Source of the DNA: Anomaloglossus baeobatrachus
Lineage: Eukaryota > Chordata > Amphibia > Anura > Aromobatidae
DNA: 64,000 nucleotides
NCBI RefSeq assembly: GCF_048569485.1
Contig: NC_134359.1
Location: 28,474,940-28,538,939 of the forward strand
Direction of reading: 5' to 3'
Each line of letters opens with the position of its first letter. Position 1 is the stretch's first letter. The notes below the pieces were generated by a model, which had not been told where the DNA came from, ran no database searches, and saw only the letters and a program-made list of their open reading frames with translations. Below, in pieces: positions 53,841 through 64,000 of this stretch. The position numbers and the translations under genes were made by a program.

Positions 53841-55366
53841 GTTTTATATCTATTAAAGCATTATTTCCAATATTACAAGTTATCCCATACCCACGGAAAA
53901 GGGGATAACTTGCTGATCCCTTAGGGTCCAAACTTTGGAACCCCCTATGATTCCAAGAAAGAGGCTTAGAACCATGAGAATAGAGCACTCCAGCCCCATC
54001 TTGAATGAAGCAAATATGCACAAATTACATCCCCCCTTTCATTGCGTACTTCCTGAGATAGCCAAGGACAGTGCTCTGGTATTGCCAGCAGTCCCATAGA
54101 CAAGGAATGGAGTGGAAGTCAAGCATGCTACACTCGAAACCAGTAGTGTGTATACATTTTCTAAAAGACCAAAAGCAAAAGACCTAGTGAAGATACTGGC
54201 GGAAGCTGGTAAAATTGTGTCATTATTATTTGGACCCAAGTCATACAGTTTAAGGACAATAGTACTAAATACTAATGAAATGTATGTAAACCCATTATAA
54301 AACCGCTCCAACCGCGATTGTTAGAGGCAGGTAATACACTACACCCAGCCGTCACTTGCCAAGTATGTATTGTAAGTATGGGGCAGGCTCAACGCCCTGA
54401 GTCTGCTCCACATACCCACTTTTTACTCTCGTGAAGGGGTTATTATGCATATGGCCACGTGCACACACTGCATTTATGGTGTGTCTTTCAGCCAGAAGAT
54501 GCAGAAAATTTCAGCACCAAATACTCAGCGTGAGCACGTAGGCTTACAGTGCCAGACCGGTACACCATGTCAGTGCTAATTACAGCGTTCTCAGATCAGT
54601 GCCAACCACAGAAGCCATAAAGTATTTTCATTCTTCCCCTTACTTCCCATTCAGTCGCCGAAGCTGATACAGTTTCTGACAATGCTATACTAAAATATTT
54701 AATCTGCGCTGTAAAATTATGGTCTGCAACCCATGGTTCCTCAACTATTGCAGAACTACAACTCTCAGCATGCTTGATGATGTCATTTTGCCGCTGCTAA
54801 TCAACAGGTGGGAGACAACTATTCTCAACTCTTCCAAACTTTTTGTTAAAAATGATGGTAAAAAGCAACAAAAAGTTGTTCAAATTAAAGGGCAGGGTCG
54901 TAATTAATTGGGGTCTGTAATAAGAGTGAGAAAATGACAAATATGAGACCTAAACAGTTTAATGACTGAAAGTGAAACAGTTTACACAGTGAGACAGATA
55001 TAAACGGATTTGTGGTGGGAAACGTATCATGACGAAAAGTGAAACTGCATTCAGCGAAGCAGACAGAAAGGTAACTCCACCTAAACCACGAAAACGAGTC
55101 CTAATGAAGGTCGATGAGCGCGGCGCAATACACAATATAAAACCGGCGTCCCTTATCGGAGGAAAGAGTTAATTAACTCATTTTCTATGAATTTTCTTGC
55201 ACAGATATAGCAGAGCTCACTTGCTTTACACTAATGAGTTTTCTGTGCTTACAAAAAACATACAACTTTGTTACTATGTTGCAAAAAGAAAGAATTTTGT
55301 ATCGAATTTAGCTTGGTTCCATCTGCATCAGATTACATCAGTATGGGTAATGCAGTCTATATACAC
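53841..55366. other. Intronic sequence, no recognised gene
   Basis: About 1.5 kb. The stretch 54930-55200 (GTGAAACAGTTTACACAGTGA... GGAGGAAAGAGTTAATTAAC) looks unique and could be a regulatory element, but nothing specific supports that. Confidence 0.35.
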
Positions 55367-56264
55367 TTAAAGAGGATCAACCACCAGGATTTTCCTATAT
55401 AACCTGAAGCCAGAGCTGTACTGGTGCTATCAGGCTGATTCTATACATACCTTTAGTTGTGCGATCGGATGTATAGTTTCTGAAATACAGGCAAGTAAAG
55501 GTTGTGCAGTGGACTGTTATTTGATTGATAGGTGCTACCAGCGTCGGACCGGCTACTGGAGGATTCTAGAGTAATACCAGGCCTGGCTGCGGTTACCTGC
55601 ACTGAACTCCAGAGCTCTCCCCTGCAGCCTAGACTGAACTCGGGATTTGCAGGTCTGAGCTGCGAGCGCCGAGTGATTCATTCCCCGGCGATTGCGGTTC
55701 AGTTCATGACAGCTGCAGACAGGCCTGGCTGCAATCCGGAGCTCAGGTGACAGCTCTGGATTGCAGCCCGGCCTGTCTGCAGCTGTCATGAACTGAACCG
55801 GAATCGCCGAGGAATCAATCACTCGGCACTCGCGGTTCAGTCCAGGCTGTACTCCGGAGCTCAGGTGAGAGCTCTAGAGTTCAGTGCAGGTAACTGAATC
55901 ATGGCCTGGCATTACTGGAGATTCCTCCGGTAGCCAGTCCGACGCTGAGTGCTACAGAATACCTAATAGGTTTTTGCTAGTTATTCCCGACCCTGTCTGC
56001 TGCCTGCCCTTCCTCCCCCTGAAATAACAGAGACAGGGGAAGGAAGGATAGGCCGAATATAGGGGCACAAATAACTAGCAAAAAGATATTCTGTAGCTAC
56101 TATCAATCAAATAACAGTGCATTTCACAAACTGTACTTGCCTGTATTTCAAAAATTATACATCCGATCTCACAACTAAAGGTATGTATAGAATCAGCATG
56201 ATAGCGCCAGTATAGCACTGGCTTTAGTTTATATAGTAAAATCCTGATGGTTGGTCCTCTTTAA
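55367..56264. mobile_element. TTAA-flanked MITE, T2/Kolobok-like (copy 2)
   Basis: TTAAAGAGGATCAACCACCAGG on the left and the inverted ACCATCAGGATTTTACTATA on the right, flanked by TTAA (55367-55370, 56261-56264). Same family as 31411-32421. Interrupted by a palindromic MITE at 55539-55947. Confidence 0.82.
55539..55947. mobile_element. Long palindromic hAT MITE nested in TTAA-MITE
   Basis: Termini CAGCGTCGGACCGGCTAC and CAGCGTCGGACTGGCTAC (reverse complement). The 8-bp target duplication is GGTGCTAC / AGTGCTAC. The whole ~409 bp is close to one palindrome centred near 55743 (GAACTGAACCG / CGGTTCAGTTC arms). The nearly complete symmetry would form a cruciform or hairpin RNA. Confidence 0.85.
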
Positions 56265-56955
56265 AGGGTTATTCAAGGTATTTCATCAAAAGGCACTGCT
56301 GACATGGTGTGGAGTCCTTTGGATGCTGGGCAGTGGTGGTGCATGCTTCTTATTCTAATTAATGGGACTGACCTTGATCGAGATCTGTGAAGTGTCCGAC
56401 TAACATGAAGTCAGTAGTGCCATTGTGAGAAGTGACAGATGCAGGATAACCCTTTAAGTGTTTTCTTATGAAAAGAGACAATTTGAGGAAGATGCAATCC
56501 ATCAGATTACGCAGTATTGCAAGTTTGCCATTACATGAGGCATATGGGACAGAAGTTACCCCCTTCGGGATGTTCTATTTTTCCTTGTGTTGCAGAAGAT
56601 TTCAGACTAAGTAACATTAGAGGACACTTTGTGGAGGAACTGACTCTCTTTGTAGACATTCAGCAGATCAGGTGTGGACCTACAGTGTCATGGGTGCATC
56701 TTCTGCAGCCGTACAGGAACCACAGAGGTAAGTGGGCCACGACCATCTCCAACGCCAGTCAAATTGTACACTATGAGGAGCAATTGGACTGAAAAAGGCA
56801 CATATACTGTTCTGGCACAGGGATGTCTGCTGTGTGTGTCTGCCAATAGAGCAGAAGTAGATAATTTTCCAAGCAATGCCTTCATCTATGATAGAGAGAG
56901 CTGTGTCTACAGTGTTTGCAATACCTGACCCATAAAGGAGTCCTTATTATTTGTC
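56265..56955. other. Intronic sequence, no recognised gene
   Basis: A 91-codon open frame (56517-56792) has no recognisable domain. Weak donor-like GAGGTAAGTG at ~56726 without a convincing acceptor, so not called as an exon. Confidence 0.4.
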
Positions 56956-56959
56956 AAGA

Positions 56960-57595
56960 TTTGAGCCAAACCAGTCACAGGGGTCTCCTACACTGTCCCT
57001 CACGCTAGGGAAACCTAGGCTATCCTTGACCTCCGGATTGCCCCGAAGGTGGAGACACTAGAGTCCTTTGTCTTACTATTCTTCTGACCAGATCTAATCT
57101 AGTACCCCCACCAAGGAAGGAAGGGGCAGGAGTTTTATGCAAACACAGATTAAGACAGACAGGGGAGAGCCAAAACTCAGACACTGCAAGCTTACAGGGA
57201 TAAACAGTAAGAGACTAAGGAGAAAAGCAAGAGCAGGAAGGCAGCAACAAAAAGACAACAAGGGTTAACACCACAACCGCTCACAGCAATAATGCACGAC
57301 AGCCATCAGTAAGTTTGGATCACAACACCTCACCAGAACAATATAGGTAAGCTATAGCTGGCATTAATGGAATAGTCCAGCCAGCATATATAGGAGGAGA
57401 GTGAACGTGACTGGCTCCCCTACTGGATGTAACCAAAGAGACTAACAAGCAAACCAGCAGAGATTAACTCTTGCTAGCCTGCTTAATTCTGTGGGTTGAC
57501 ACCTGCATCTCCCTGCGCTGATCACAGACATCAGAGAAGTTAGCAGGCAGAACGCCAGAATCTGAAGTTTCCCCAGATCCTGACACCGGCATGAT
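56960..57595 (-). mobile_element. LTR-like repeat (family D)
   Basis: Minus-strand start TGTCAGGATCTGGGG at 57595. Shares AGACAGACAGGGGAGAGCCAA, TAAGAGACTAAGGAGAAAA and CTCTTGCTAGCCTG with 24764-25232. The left end and target duplication are not resolved. Confidence 0.5.
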
Positions 57596-57946
57596 AGCTG
57601 GTGATGCCTGCAAAAATCTTCTCATAGCATCAGCGGTTTCAGAATTTTAGCTCACTAACAACATAAAATAGAATACTGGGGGATAGAGATGTCTTAGATG
57701 TACCTCTTAGGGGTTACAGATTCTGCTTTTTGAGGTGTTGCTGGAAAATGGAATTTAAATGAAAATCTACTCTTCTCCTGAAGCAAGAAAACTGCCCTTC
57801 GCGTGCCCTTACTGCAGTCATCCAACCTCTATATTATACGTTTTCATTGGTTCCTTGTAATAACTCACATATGTATTGCACAAGTTGTTTTTTTAAAAGT
57901 CATATTATTTATTTCAATTATTATATCTAATGTTTTTTATCCCAAG
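57596..57946. other. Intron end before the second coding exon
   Basis: Unique-looking. Ends with a pyrimidine-containing TTTTTTATCCCAAG acceptor. Confidence 0.5.
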
Positions 57947-58096
57947 GAACCACCACAACCCCCACCAGAGAAGCCTCCAATTGTGCGAAATGCAGGTGCT
58001 GTACAGATGAGGATCAAAAGTGTCAATTTACAACATGAACGACTGAGCCAGAGCAAATCTATGGTCCTTTTTGATCCCGTAGAAGCCACAAAACCG
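57947..58096 (+). CDS. ARHGAP15: Exon encoding the ARHGAP15 N-terminal signature
   Basis: A 150-nt exon (50 codons, phase 0 at both ends). Acceptor TTTTATCCCAAG|GAACC, donor AAACCG|GTAAGAGC. The peptide has a Pro-rich start (EPPQPPPEKPP), then GAVQMRIKSVNLQHERLSQS and KSMVLFDP. Human ARHGAP15, as I recall it, begins with a short tail followed by GAVQMRIKNANSHHDRLSQS, KSMIL. This is a near-complete match over ~25 residues, including the LSQSKSM motif just before the PH domain. ARHGAP15 is a Rac1-directed GTPase-activating protein with PH and RhoGAP domains. The preceding WW exon ends in phase 0, so both can join. Downstream PH and RhoGAP exons are not seen in the window. Confidence 0.82.
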
Positions 58097-58612
58097 GTAA
58101 GAGCAAATGTTGCTACTGATATAATATATTACGTGCAAGGTGCATCAAATAAGGTCACCATCAGTGATTTATTAGCTCTATACGGTCTTGGACTGAGGTC
58201 TTTGGTCTCACAAGAAAATAATCTGATATTAAGGGTTTGTCCTCCAGCTGTACGGACAATATTGACGTCTACTTTTAATGATTGCATATGTTGTATCATG
58301 ATTAAGGTCTCCTCTTGGTCACCGTAGATCCTACAGGAGCTTAACTGTAATAGGTGCATGGGTTGCAGTCGCATCCAGACCTCGGAGACTGGGGGTGCAA
58401 AAAGTCTCTTTGGCCTATATGAAAAGACTATTACAATTAAAGGCCTGTGATTGTTAGGAACCCTGTTGGAGAACTTGCATTGAGACCACGAGCTTCAAGT
58501 GTCACCCCCGGTTCTGAAGTGCAAGCCCCATTGTGAAAGCTTGGACTCAGCAGAGGATCTAATTTGTAGACCTTACATTGTTAGGAGGAGATGAGTCTTC
58601 TAAAGAAGACTA
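58097..58612. other. Intronic sequence, no recognised feature
   Basis: Reading continues past the donor for ~75 codons only by chance, and the translation has no similarity to ARHGAP15. No repeat recognised. Confidence 0.5.
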
Positions 58613-59007
58613 GAGATGAGCGATCCAAGGGAAGTTCAGTTAGATGGGTTAGATAAAGTTTGGTTTGGGACCTGGACTTGACCTGAATCCCAATGGAAGC
58701 CACTAATTGGGCAGTTCGGGCCTCCACCCACATGCAGCCAGCCATAAACAGATCACTTCCGAGGGCAGGTGGGCAAGGTTTTTCCATTTATTTGGGGGGT
58801 GCACACTACATCCAATCATACTATTGTTATCCCCAGTGTGAGCCATTCAAACTCTGCCAGCGGCTCACACCGGTCTGTGCACTGAGCGGACCCGAGCACA
58901 GCAATGCTCGATACAGTGGTCAGCATACATGAAGCACCCGAACTCGGATGATGATTTTTTTTAAAGTCCGAACACCGACCTTTACAGTTTGGGTTCACTC
59001 ATCTCTA
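58613..59007. mobile_element. hAT-type MITE (TAGAGATGAGCG ends)
   Basis: Left TAGAGATGAGCGATCC and right CACTCATCTCTA, about 395 bp. Same terminal motif as the composite at 3837 and the end at 53840. The flanks do not give a clean 8-bp duplication. Confidence 0.6.
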
Positions 59008-59937
59008 ATAGCAACATCTTTATTAGAACTGGTTTTGAGCACAATGTGAAATCTATAATTGTGCCCCAATCTACTCTACATCATTTATAATATTGGCCTC
59101 TTTGTATGGAGTCCCCTCAGACTACAGAGCCATGATATGAGCACAACCTCTCCATATTTTCTATGTATGTCCCTGATGGACATGTATCAGATCTCTTCCC
59201 TTCCATAATCCCAGTTATCCATTTAGCACAATCACGTATGGGGAGGTAAGCCTCATCACAACTTATACATATTTGACTGTTTGCCTGGTTGACACCCCTT
59301 ATATTGTAATATATATTATCCCTGGAGGCCTGTATTGTAGTAAACCTAAGGATGAGATGATATAAGGTGGCTGGTTACAGGATGTGGCTGAAGCCACGTG
59401 GAGTGTCAGGGAGTCCTGAGTAACTCAGCCGAAGCCCAGGATTCAAAGTCACAAAACATGTCATTCTTTCCATTGACTTATCGAAATCAGATCCTGCTTT
59501 TCATTATGACCTGCATCTAAACGAAATATATGGGTAACATATTGTTTTATCCAGGGTAGTCAACCCTACTAGTTGCATTATATATGTTTCAATGCCATGT
59601 ATTATTGCATCATATTTTATTGTGGGTGGACTTTGTATATATTTTCACATATATTAGCTCATATACGTGACTGGTTTTCAGGTCTTTGAGGTGTAATCTT
59701 TCCTCACAGCCTAATATACTCTCCAATTATACTTCTGTATGACTACCAAATTGCTGTATAGGAATGGTTTTCCACTTGTAGTTCCACTTGAAGCACATTT
59801 ACGTTGGCAGAACCTCCAAAGTTCTGCATGTCTCTGTGCATAAGGACTTAAAGGGGTTTAAGTTAATTTTAAAGTTTGAATCAATAGATTTTGGAATAAT
59901 AATAATTTCCACAATTGAAAGTGTTTACAAAAAATGT
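59008..59937. other. Intronic sequence, no recognised feature
   Basis: AT-rich, no gene or clear repeat. Confidence 0.45.
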
Positions 59938-60040
59938 TCCTGTGCTGAGAAAATCTTATATATGTGTCCCTGCTGTGTACTGTGTAATGGCCGTGTCTGA
60001 CTGTACAGGAACATGGTCTGATCATATCACAGCCCCTAAG
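59938..60040 (-). repeat. Inverted single unit of the ~95-bp repeat
   Basis: CCTGTGCTGAGAAAATCTTA ... CGTGTCTGACTGTACAGGAA + CATGGTCTGATCATA is the reverse complement of the unit repeated at 60215-61690. Confidence 0.85.
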
Positions 60041-60214
60041 CAGAGGAGGACCCAAAACAGTATGAAGACATGACAGTACTGGATTCTAGATGATTCTTTC
60101 TGTGAGGTAAATCATTTCCCTTCCTGTTTTTAAAAAAATGTTTTCTCTCACAGAAAAAAATTGTGTATGATCCCGTCATGCTGTGCTATCTGTATACTCT
60201 TTTGCATCCTCCCC

Positions 60215-61690
60215 TGTCTAGGAGCTGTGGTATGATCAGACCAAGTCCCTCCTGGGCAGTGGAGGACGCAAAAGAGTGTAAAGACATTGTATACTATCTT
60301 TTGTGCCCTCCCCTGCCCAGGAAATGTGGTATGATGAGACCATGTCCCTGTACAGTCAGACACGACCATTACACAGCACATAGCAGGGACACATACAGTA
60401 TATAAGATTATCTCAGCACAGGAGATGTGGTATGATCAGACCATGTCCCTGTACAGTCAGACACGGCCATTACACAGCAGGGACACATACAGTATATAAG
60501 ATTATCTCAGCACAGGAGAATTGTATGATCAGACCATGTCCCTGTACAGTCAGACACGACCATTACACAGCACACAGCAGGGACACATACAGTATATAAG
60601 ATTATCTCAGCACAGGAGATGTGGTATGATCAGACCATGTCCCTGTACAGTCAGACACGGCCATTACACAGCAGGGACACATACAGTATATAAGATTATC
60701 TCAGCACAGGAGAATTGTATGATCAGACCATGTCCCTGTACAGTCAGACACGACCATTACACAGCACACAGCAGGGACACATACAGTATATAAGATTATC
60801 TCAGCACAGGAGGTGTGGTATGATCAGACCATATCCCTGTACAGTCAGACACGGCCATTACACAGTACATATAGCAGGCACACATATATAAGATTATCTC
60901 AGCACAGGAGATGTGGTATGATCAGACCATGTCCCTGAACAGTCAGACACAGCCATTACACAGCACACAGCAGAGACACATACAGTATATAAGATTATCT
61001 CAGCACAGCAGATGTGTATGATCAGATCATGTCCCTGTACAGTCAGACACGGCTATTACACACAAGAGATGTGGTATTATCAGACCATATCCCTGTACAG
61101 TCAGACACAGCCATTACACAGTACACAGCAGGGACACATATATAAGATTATCTCAGCACAGGAGATGTGGTATGATGAGACCATATCCCTGTACGGTCAG
61201 ACACGGTCATTACACAGTACACAGCAGGGGCACATATATAAGATTATCTCAGCACAGGAGATGGGGTATGATCAGACAATGCCCCTGTATGGTCAGACAC
61301 TGATTTTAGACAGCATATAGCGGGTACACATAGAGAACAATATATGTGTAGAGTTTCAGTTTTGGCTTGGACCGTGAAAAAGTTGGCTTTCACCGCTGAA
61401 ACGCATTGTCCTTGATGCATTTGTCCTGCATTCACATACATAAAGTCCTCAGCTCTGTCATATTTTCATTTTTTTCTACGAATAAATTTACAAGTTTTAT
61501 GCCACCTGGATTTCCCGATTCTTTGCTGATCTCTTCTATTTTCTGCATAGCAGGTACACATATATAAGATAACCTCAGCACAGGAGATGTGGTATGATCA
61601 GACCATGTCCCTGTACGGTCAGACACAGCCATTACACAGTACACAACAGGCACACATATATAAGATAATCTCAGCACAGGAACATTTTTT
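60215..61690 (+). repeat. ~95-bp tandem array, about 15 units
   Basis: The unit runs GTGGTATGATCAGACCATGT + CCCTGTACAGTCAGACACGG, CCATTACACAGCA(CACAGCA)GGGACACATA, TATAAGATTATCTCAGCACAGGA. Period ~90-106 bp with length variants. A higher-order doublet (~190 bp) is repeated around 60430-60790. Interrupted at ~61325-61555. Confidence 0.93.
61325..61555. mobile_element. Insertion interrupting the 95-bp array
   Basis: Sequence unlike the array, with CGCTGAAACGCATTGTCCTTG and GAATAAATTTACAAG. It resembles a retroposon tail family with a GAAACGCGTTG motif, a tentative assignment. The array unit resumes at CAGGTACACATATATAAG. Confidence 0.5.
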
Positions 61691-61789
61691 TTAATCACAT
61701 CCAATTATGGAATGTATTACATAGTAGATAACTTTTTGAAACACAAGAATGAAAAAAGCCTGAATATAGAAAAAAAAAGTTCAAAAACT

Positions 61790-62480
61790 CCACTCTTTGC
61801 TTCGCGTCGTCTCACCATCGATTAAGTTACTTTTTAATTGGCTGCGCCGATTTCAAGCTCGCCATTGTTAATTCCCATTTAGTAAGTAGACGGAGATCTT
61901 TTATTGACAGCGTTAGTTTGACCAGGACAAATACCTTTAAAAAAAAATAAAAAAAGTTGAAAAGTTAAGTATATTTAATGAAGCCAAACATATTTTATTG
62001 CCTGTGTTTAACAAAAGGCACCCGGCTGCCGTTGTTTTTTGATAAGCATGAAAACATCACAGCGTGAGGCTGCAAAAAGGAATTATGTCGAGAAATTACA
62101 AGTGATCCATTTCGCAATGAATTATCCACCTCAATAGCCTGCAGAACTCAGCTACCAATTAACACCTACTTTATTACATGTTGGGATATACTTAATAACT
62201 TTCATGTGTTTCTGCACTATTACCTTGACGGATGCCTCTTGTACAATTAGGCATAATTGGCATATCAATATGCAAAAGTTAAAAAGATTAACCCTCTTAA
62301 AACTAATGAGCATTTCTGTATCCAGCTGCTAAATGAGACAAAATTAGCATTTTTCACTTTTGGATAGGATTTTATCATGCAGTTTTTCATTGTTGACATT
62401 ACCTTGTTATATAAGTTCAGGTTTCGGGGTTTTTTTGGCCAAAAAAAATATTCAGGATAATTAGCGGTAAATGAGTTTTT
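61790..62480. promoter_or_regulatory. Candidate conserved non-coding element
   Basis: Unique-looking, free of repeat hallmarks and not coding in any frame. Dense in homeodomain/POU-type sites: ACAATTAGGCATAATTGGCA + TATCAATATGCAAAAG (~62250), CAATGAATTATCCACC, ACCAATTAACACC. In mammals ARHGAP15 lies in the ZEB2 gene-desert neighbourhood, which is rich in developmental enhancers. Conservation is not measured here. Confidence 0.3.
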
Positions 62481-63197
62481 GGAAAAAAAAAAAAAGTTAC
62501 TGGCGGCTAAAGGAGTAGGGAGGGCAAAAAGGTTGTGTGCGTCCCCCGTGATACCTGCGACATTACGGGAGATGGGGCTGACGTGGAGGCCTGCCAGTTG
62601 CATTGGAAAAGCCGAACGGAGAAGAAGCTTGACATGTTATTGCTGTATCGGATGGCAGATGTAATGCATATACTGTTTAATTATTTTTGGCAAATGCACA
62701 ATGTATTTTTTCTATACAAATAGTCTGAGGTGGATTGCAGCAACAAGCATTAATATGGAACCACGCTGATTCCTAGCATAGATGGAGGATTGATGGGCGG
62801 CTGCTCCGGTTTTAGGAGAACCCCCCGGTGCTGGCAGAGCTGTCACAGCGATTACTGAGAGCAGGACTAGGACAGTTGATGGCCTCGACAGTATGGCATA
62901 AATGTCATATAGTAATTCTAAATGAGTATTAGGATTGCCGTCATAATTATTTATAAGAGCCATTTTCTGCATTGCGGCATGGAGGAGATACATCACTAAA
63001 CAGGCTCCATCCCTGCAAAACACATTTAGAGACATTTACAACACATCTTCTCTTTTCTGTCCTTTTTCTTTTTTCTTGGTGAATTATCCACTATAAAATC
63101 ATTCTCAGAATTTTTCGGAGAAATTTAGTTAAGGGTAAATGCACACATTCAGTATTTGCAGCAGATTTTTATGGAGTGTTGGCAAAAAAAAACTCTG
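62481..63197. other. Unique-looking intronic sequence
   Basis: No gene. 62730-63030 (GGATTGCAGCAACAAGCATT..., CATAATTATTTATAAGAGCC) also has a conserved-element look. A 62-codon frame at 62535 has no domain. Confidence 0.35.
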
Positions 63198-63200
63198 TAA

Positions 63201-63708
63201 GGACCCCTTCATACACCTGTTTTGCACGGACCGTGTTGAAGGTGCGTATGGCCTTCCACGTGCCGTGATTTTGGCTCACATGTGTTCTCATGGATAGCAC
63301 ACGGAAAGCAAGAACTTTTTACTCACCTGTCTCCGTCACTGCTGCTTCCGGTCCGTGGTGCAGTGAATATTCATGAGCATAATGAGCGGGCCCGGAAGCA
63401 AGAGACAGCAGCACTGGAGACAGGTGAGTATAGGAAATGATTTTATTTCAAAGACACGTGTTTTCTCTGGTACGTATCACACAGATCAAATTAGTGTGTG
63501 GTCTGTGTGACTGTGTTCTGCTAGAGAACAATGAACATGTCTCCGTGTGCAGAACAAACATGTGCGCTACACAGACACACGGTCCGTGAGAAAACACAGA
63601 TTTGTGCGCAGACCCATTGATTTTAATGGGTCTGCTTATATCCATGTCTCCGGTACGTATGAAAGTGGCTGTCATATGTACCTGAATCACGGACGTTTGA
63701 AGGGGGCC
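63201..63708. mobile_element. Harbinger-like MITE
   Basis: TAA on both sides (63198-63200, 63709-63711). Ends GGACCCCTTCATACACC and GGCCCCCTTCAAACGTCC in reverse complement. Internal palindromic parts around CTGTCTCCGTCACTGCTGCTT / AGCAGCACTGGAGACAGGTGAG. Confidence 0.75.
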
Positions 63709-63711
63709 TAA

Positions 63712-64000
63712 AGGGGGCTTTACACGCAGCGATAGCGCTAGCAATATCGCTGGTGAAAGCACCCGCCCCCGTCGTTTGTGCGTCACGGGCAAATCGCTGC
63801 CCGTGGCACACAAAATCGTTAGGAGCCGTCACACGGACATATCTGCCTAGAGACGTCCCTGTGGCCGGCGAATCGCCTCCTTTCTAAGGGAGTGGTTCGT
63901 GCGGCGTCACTAAGCGGCCACCCAATAGAAGCGAAGGAGCGGAGATGAGCGGCCGTAACATCCCGCCCACCTCTTTCGTTCCTCATTGCCGGCGGCCGTA
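63712..64000. mobile_element. Harbinger-like MITE (GGCTTTACAC family, copy 3), cut by window end
   Basis: Begins AGGGGGCTTTACACGCAGCG directly after the TAA of the previous MITE. CGGAGATGAGCGGCCGTAAC + ATCCCGCCCACCTC is the inverted core of copies 1 and 2. The right end lies outside the window. Confidence 0.8.

Noticed and set aside
56517-56792. 91-codon frame near a donor-like GGTAAGTG as a possible extra exon
   Set aside because: No family resemblance and no convincing acceptor.
57803-58327. 174-codon frame running through the ARHGAP15-signature exon
   Set aside because: Only the part between the acceptor at 57946 and the donor at 58097 resembles the protein. The rest is intron read by chance.

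Overview
This looks like nuclear DNA of an amphibian, most likely a frog. There are no prokaryotic genes. Nearly all of it is repeats: Tc1-like, hAT, piggyBac-like, Harbinger-like and TTAA-flanked MITEs, several LTR families, minisatellites and (TA)n/(CA)n/(GAAA)n tracts. Only two stretches look like host coding exons. A WW-domain exon (38265-38442) and a second exon (57947-58096) lie on the + strand in compatible phase. The second strongly resembles the N-terminal part of ARHGAP15 (Rho GTPase-activating protein 15). The window is therefore probably the 5' part of an ARHGAP15 orthologue with a transposon-filled 19.5-kb intron. A candidate promoter and first exon sits near 34.95-35.18 kb, and conserved-looking non-coding DNA near 61.8-63.0 kb.

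Left third (1-17.8 kb): a solo LTR, a decayed Tc1 with a MITE inside it, then a second Tc1 cut in two by a 13.46-kb insertion. That insertion (3837-17293) has hAT-like ends (TAGAGATGAGCG / CGCTCAACTCTA) and an 8-bp target duplication. It carries hAT transposase pieces in scrambled order, an eight-unit 220-bp tandem array grown from the transposase C-terminal tail, a solo LTR, and two small LTR elements (A at 9295-11384, B at 12777-16168). The right half of the split Tc1 resumes at 17302.

Middle (17.8-34.8 kb): a TTAA-flanked piggyBac-like element, a third small LTR element (C at 20275-24759), further LTR pieces, a 16-bp GA-rich minisatellite, a 33-bp minisatellite, nested MITEs and a reverse-strand Tc1.

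The most unusual content is in elements A, B and C. They have LTRs, 4-bp target duplications, a primer-site-like TGGCGT... motif and a purine tract, but no visible reverse transcriptase or integrase. B and C encode a proline-rich protein with a recognisable cold-shock domain (an RNA-binding OB fold). A shares the rest of C's protein but lacks that domain. I know of no described LTR family built this way.

Right half (34.8-64 kb): the ARHGAP15-like exons, several Harbinger-like MITEs and solo LTRs. A near-pristine reverse-strand Ty3/gypsy chromovirus (45232-51441) sits inside a (CA)n-rich repeat. It has near-identical 1058-bp LTRs, a CATAT target duplication, gag, pol with a chromodomain, and a primer site that pairs with its own predicted RNA 5' end. 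Farther right are a palindromic hAT MITE nested in a TTAA-MITE, a ~95-bp tandem array with an inverted outlying unit, and two abutting Harbinger-like MITEs at the window end.
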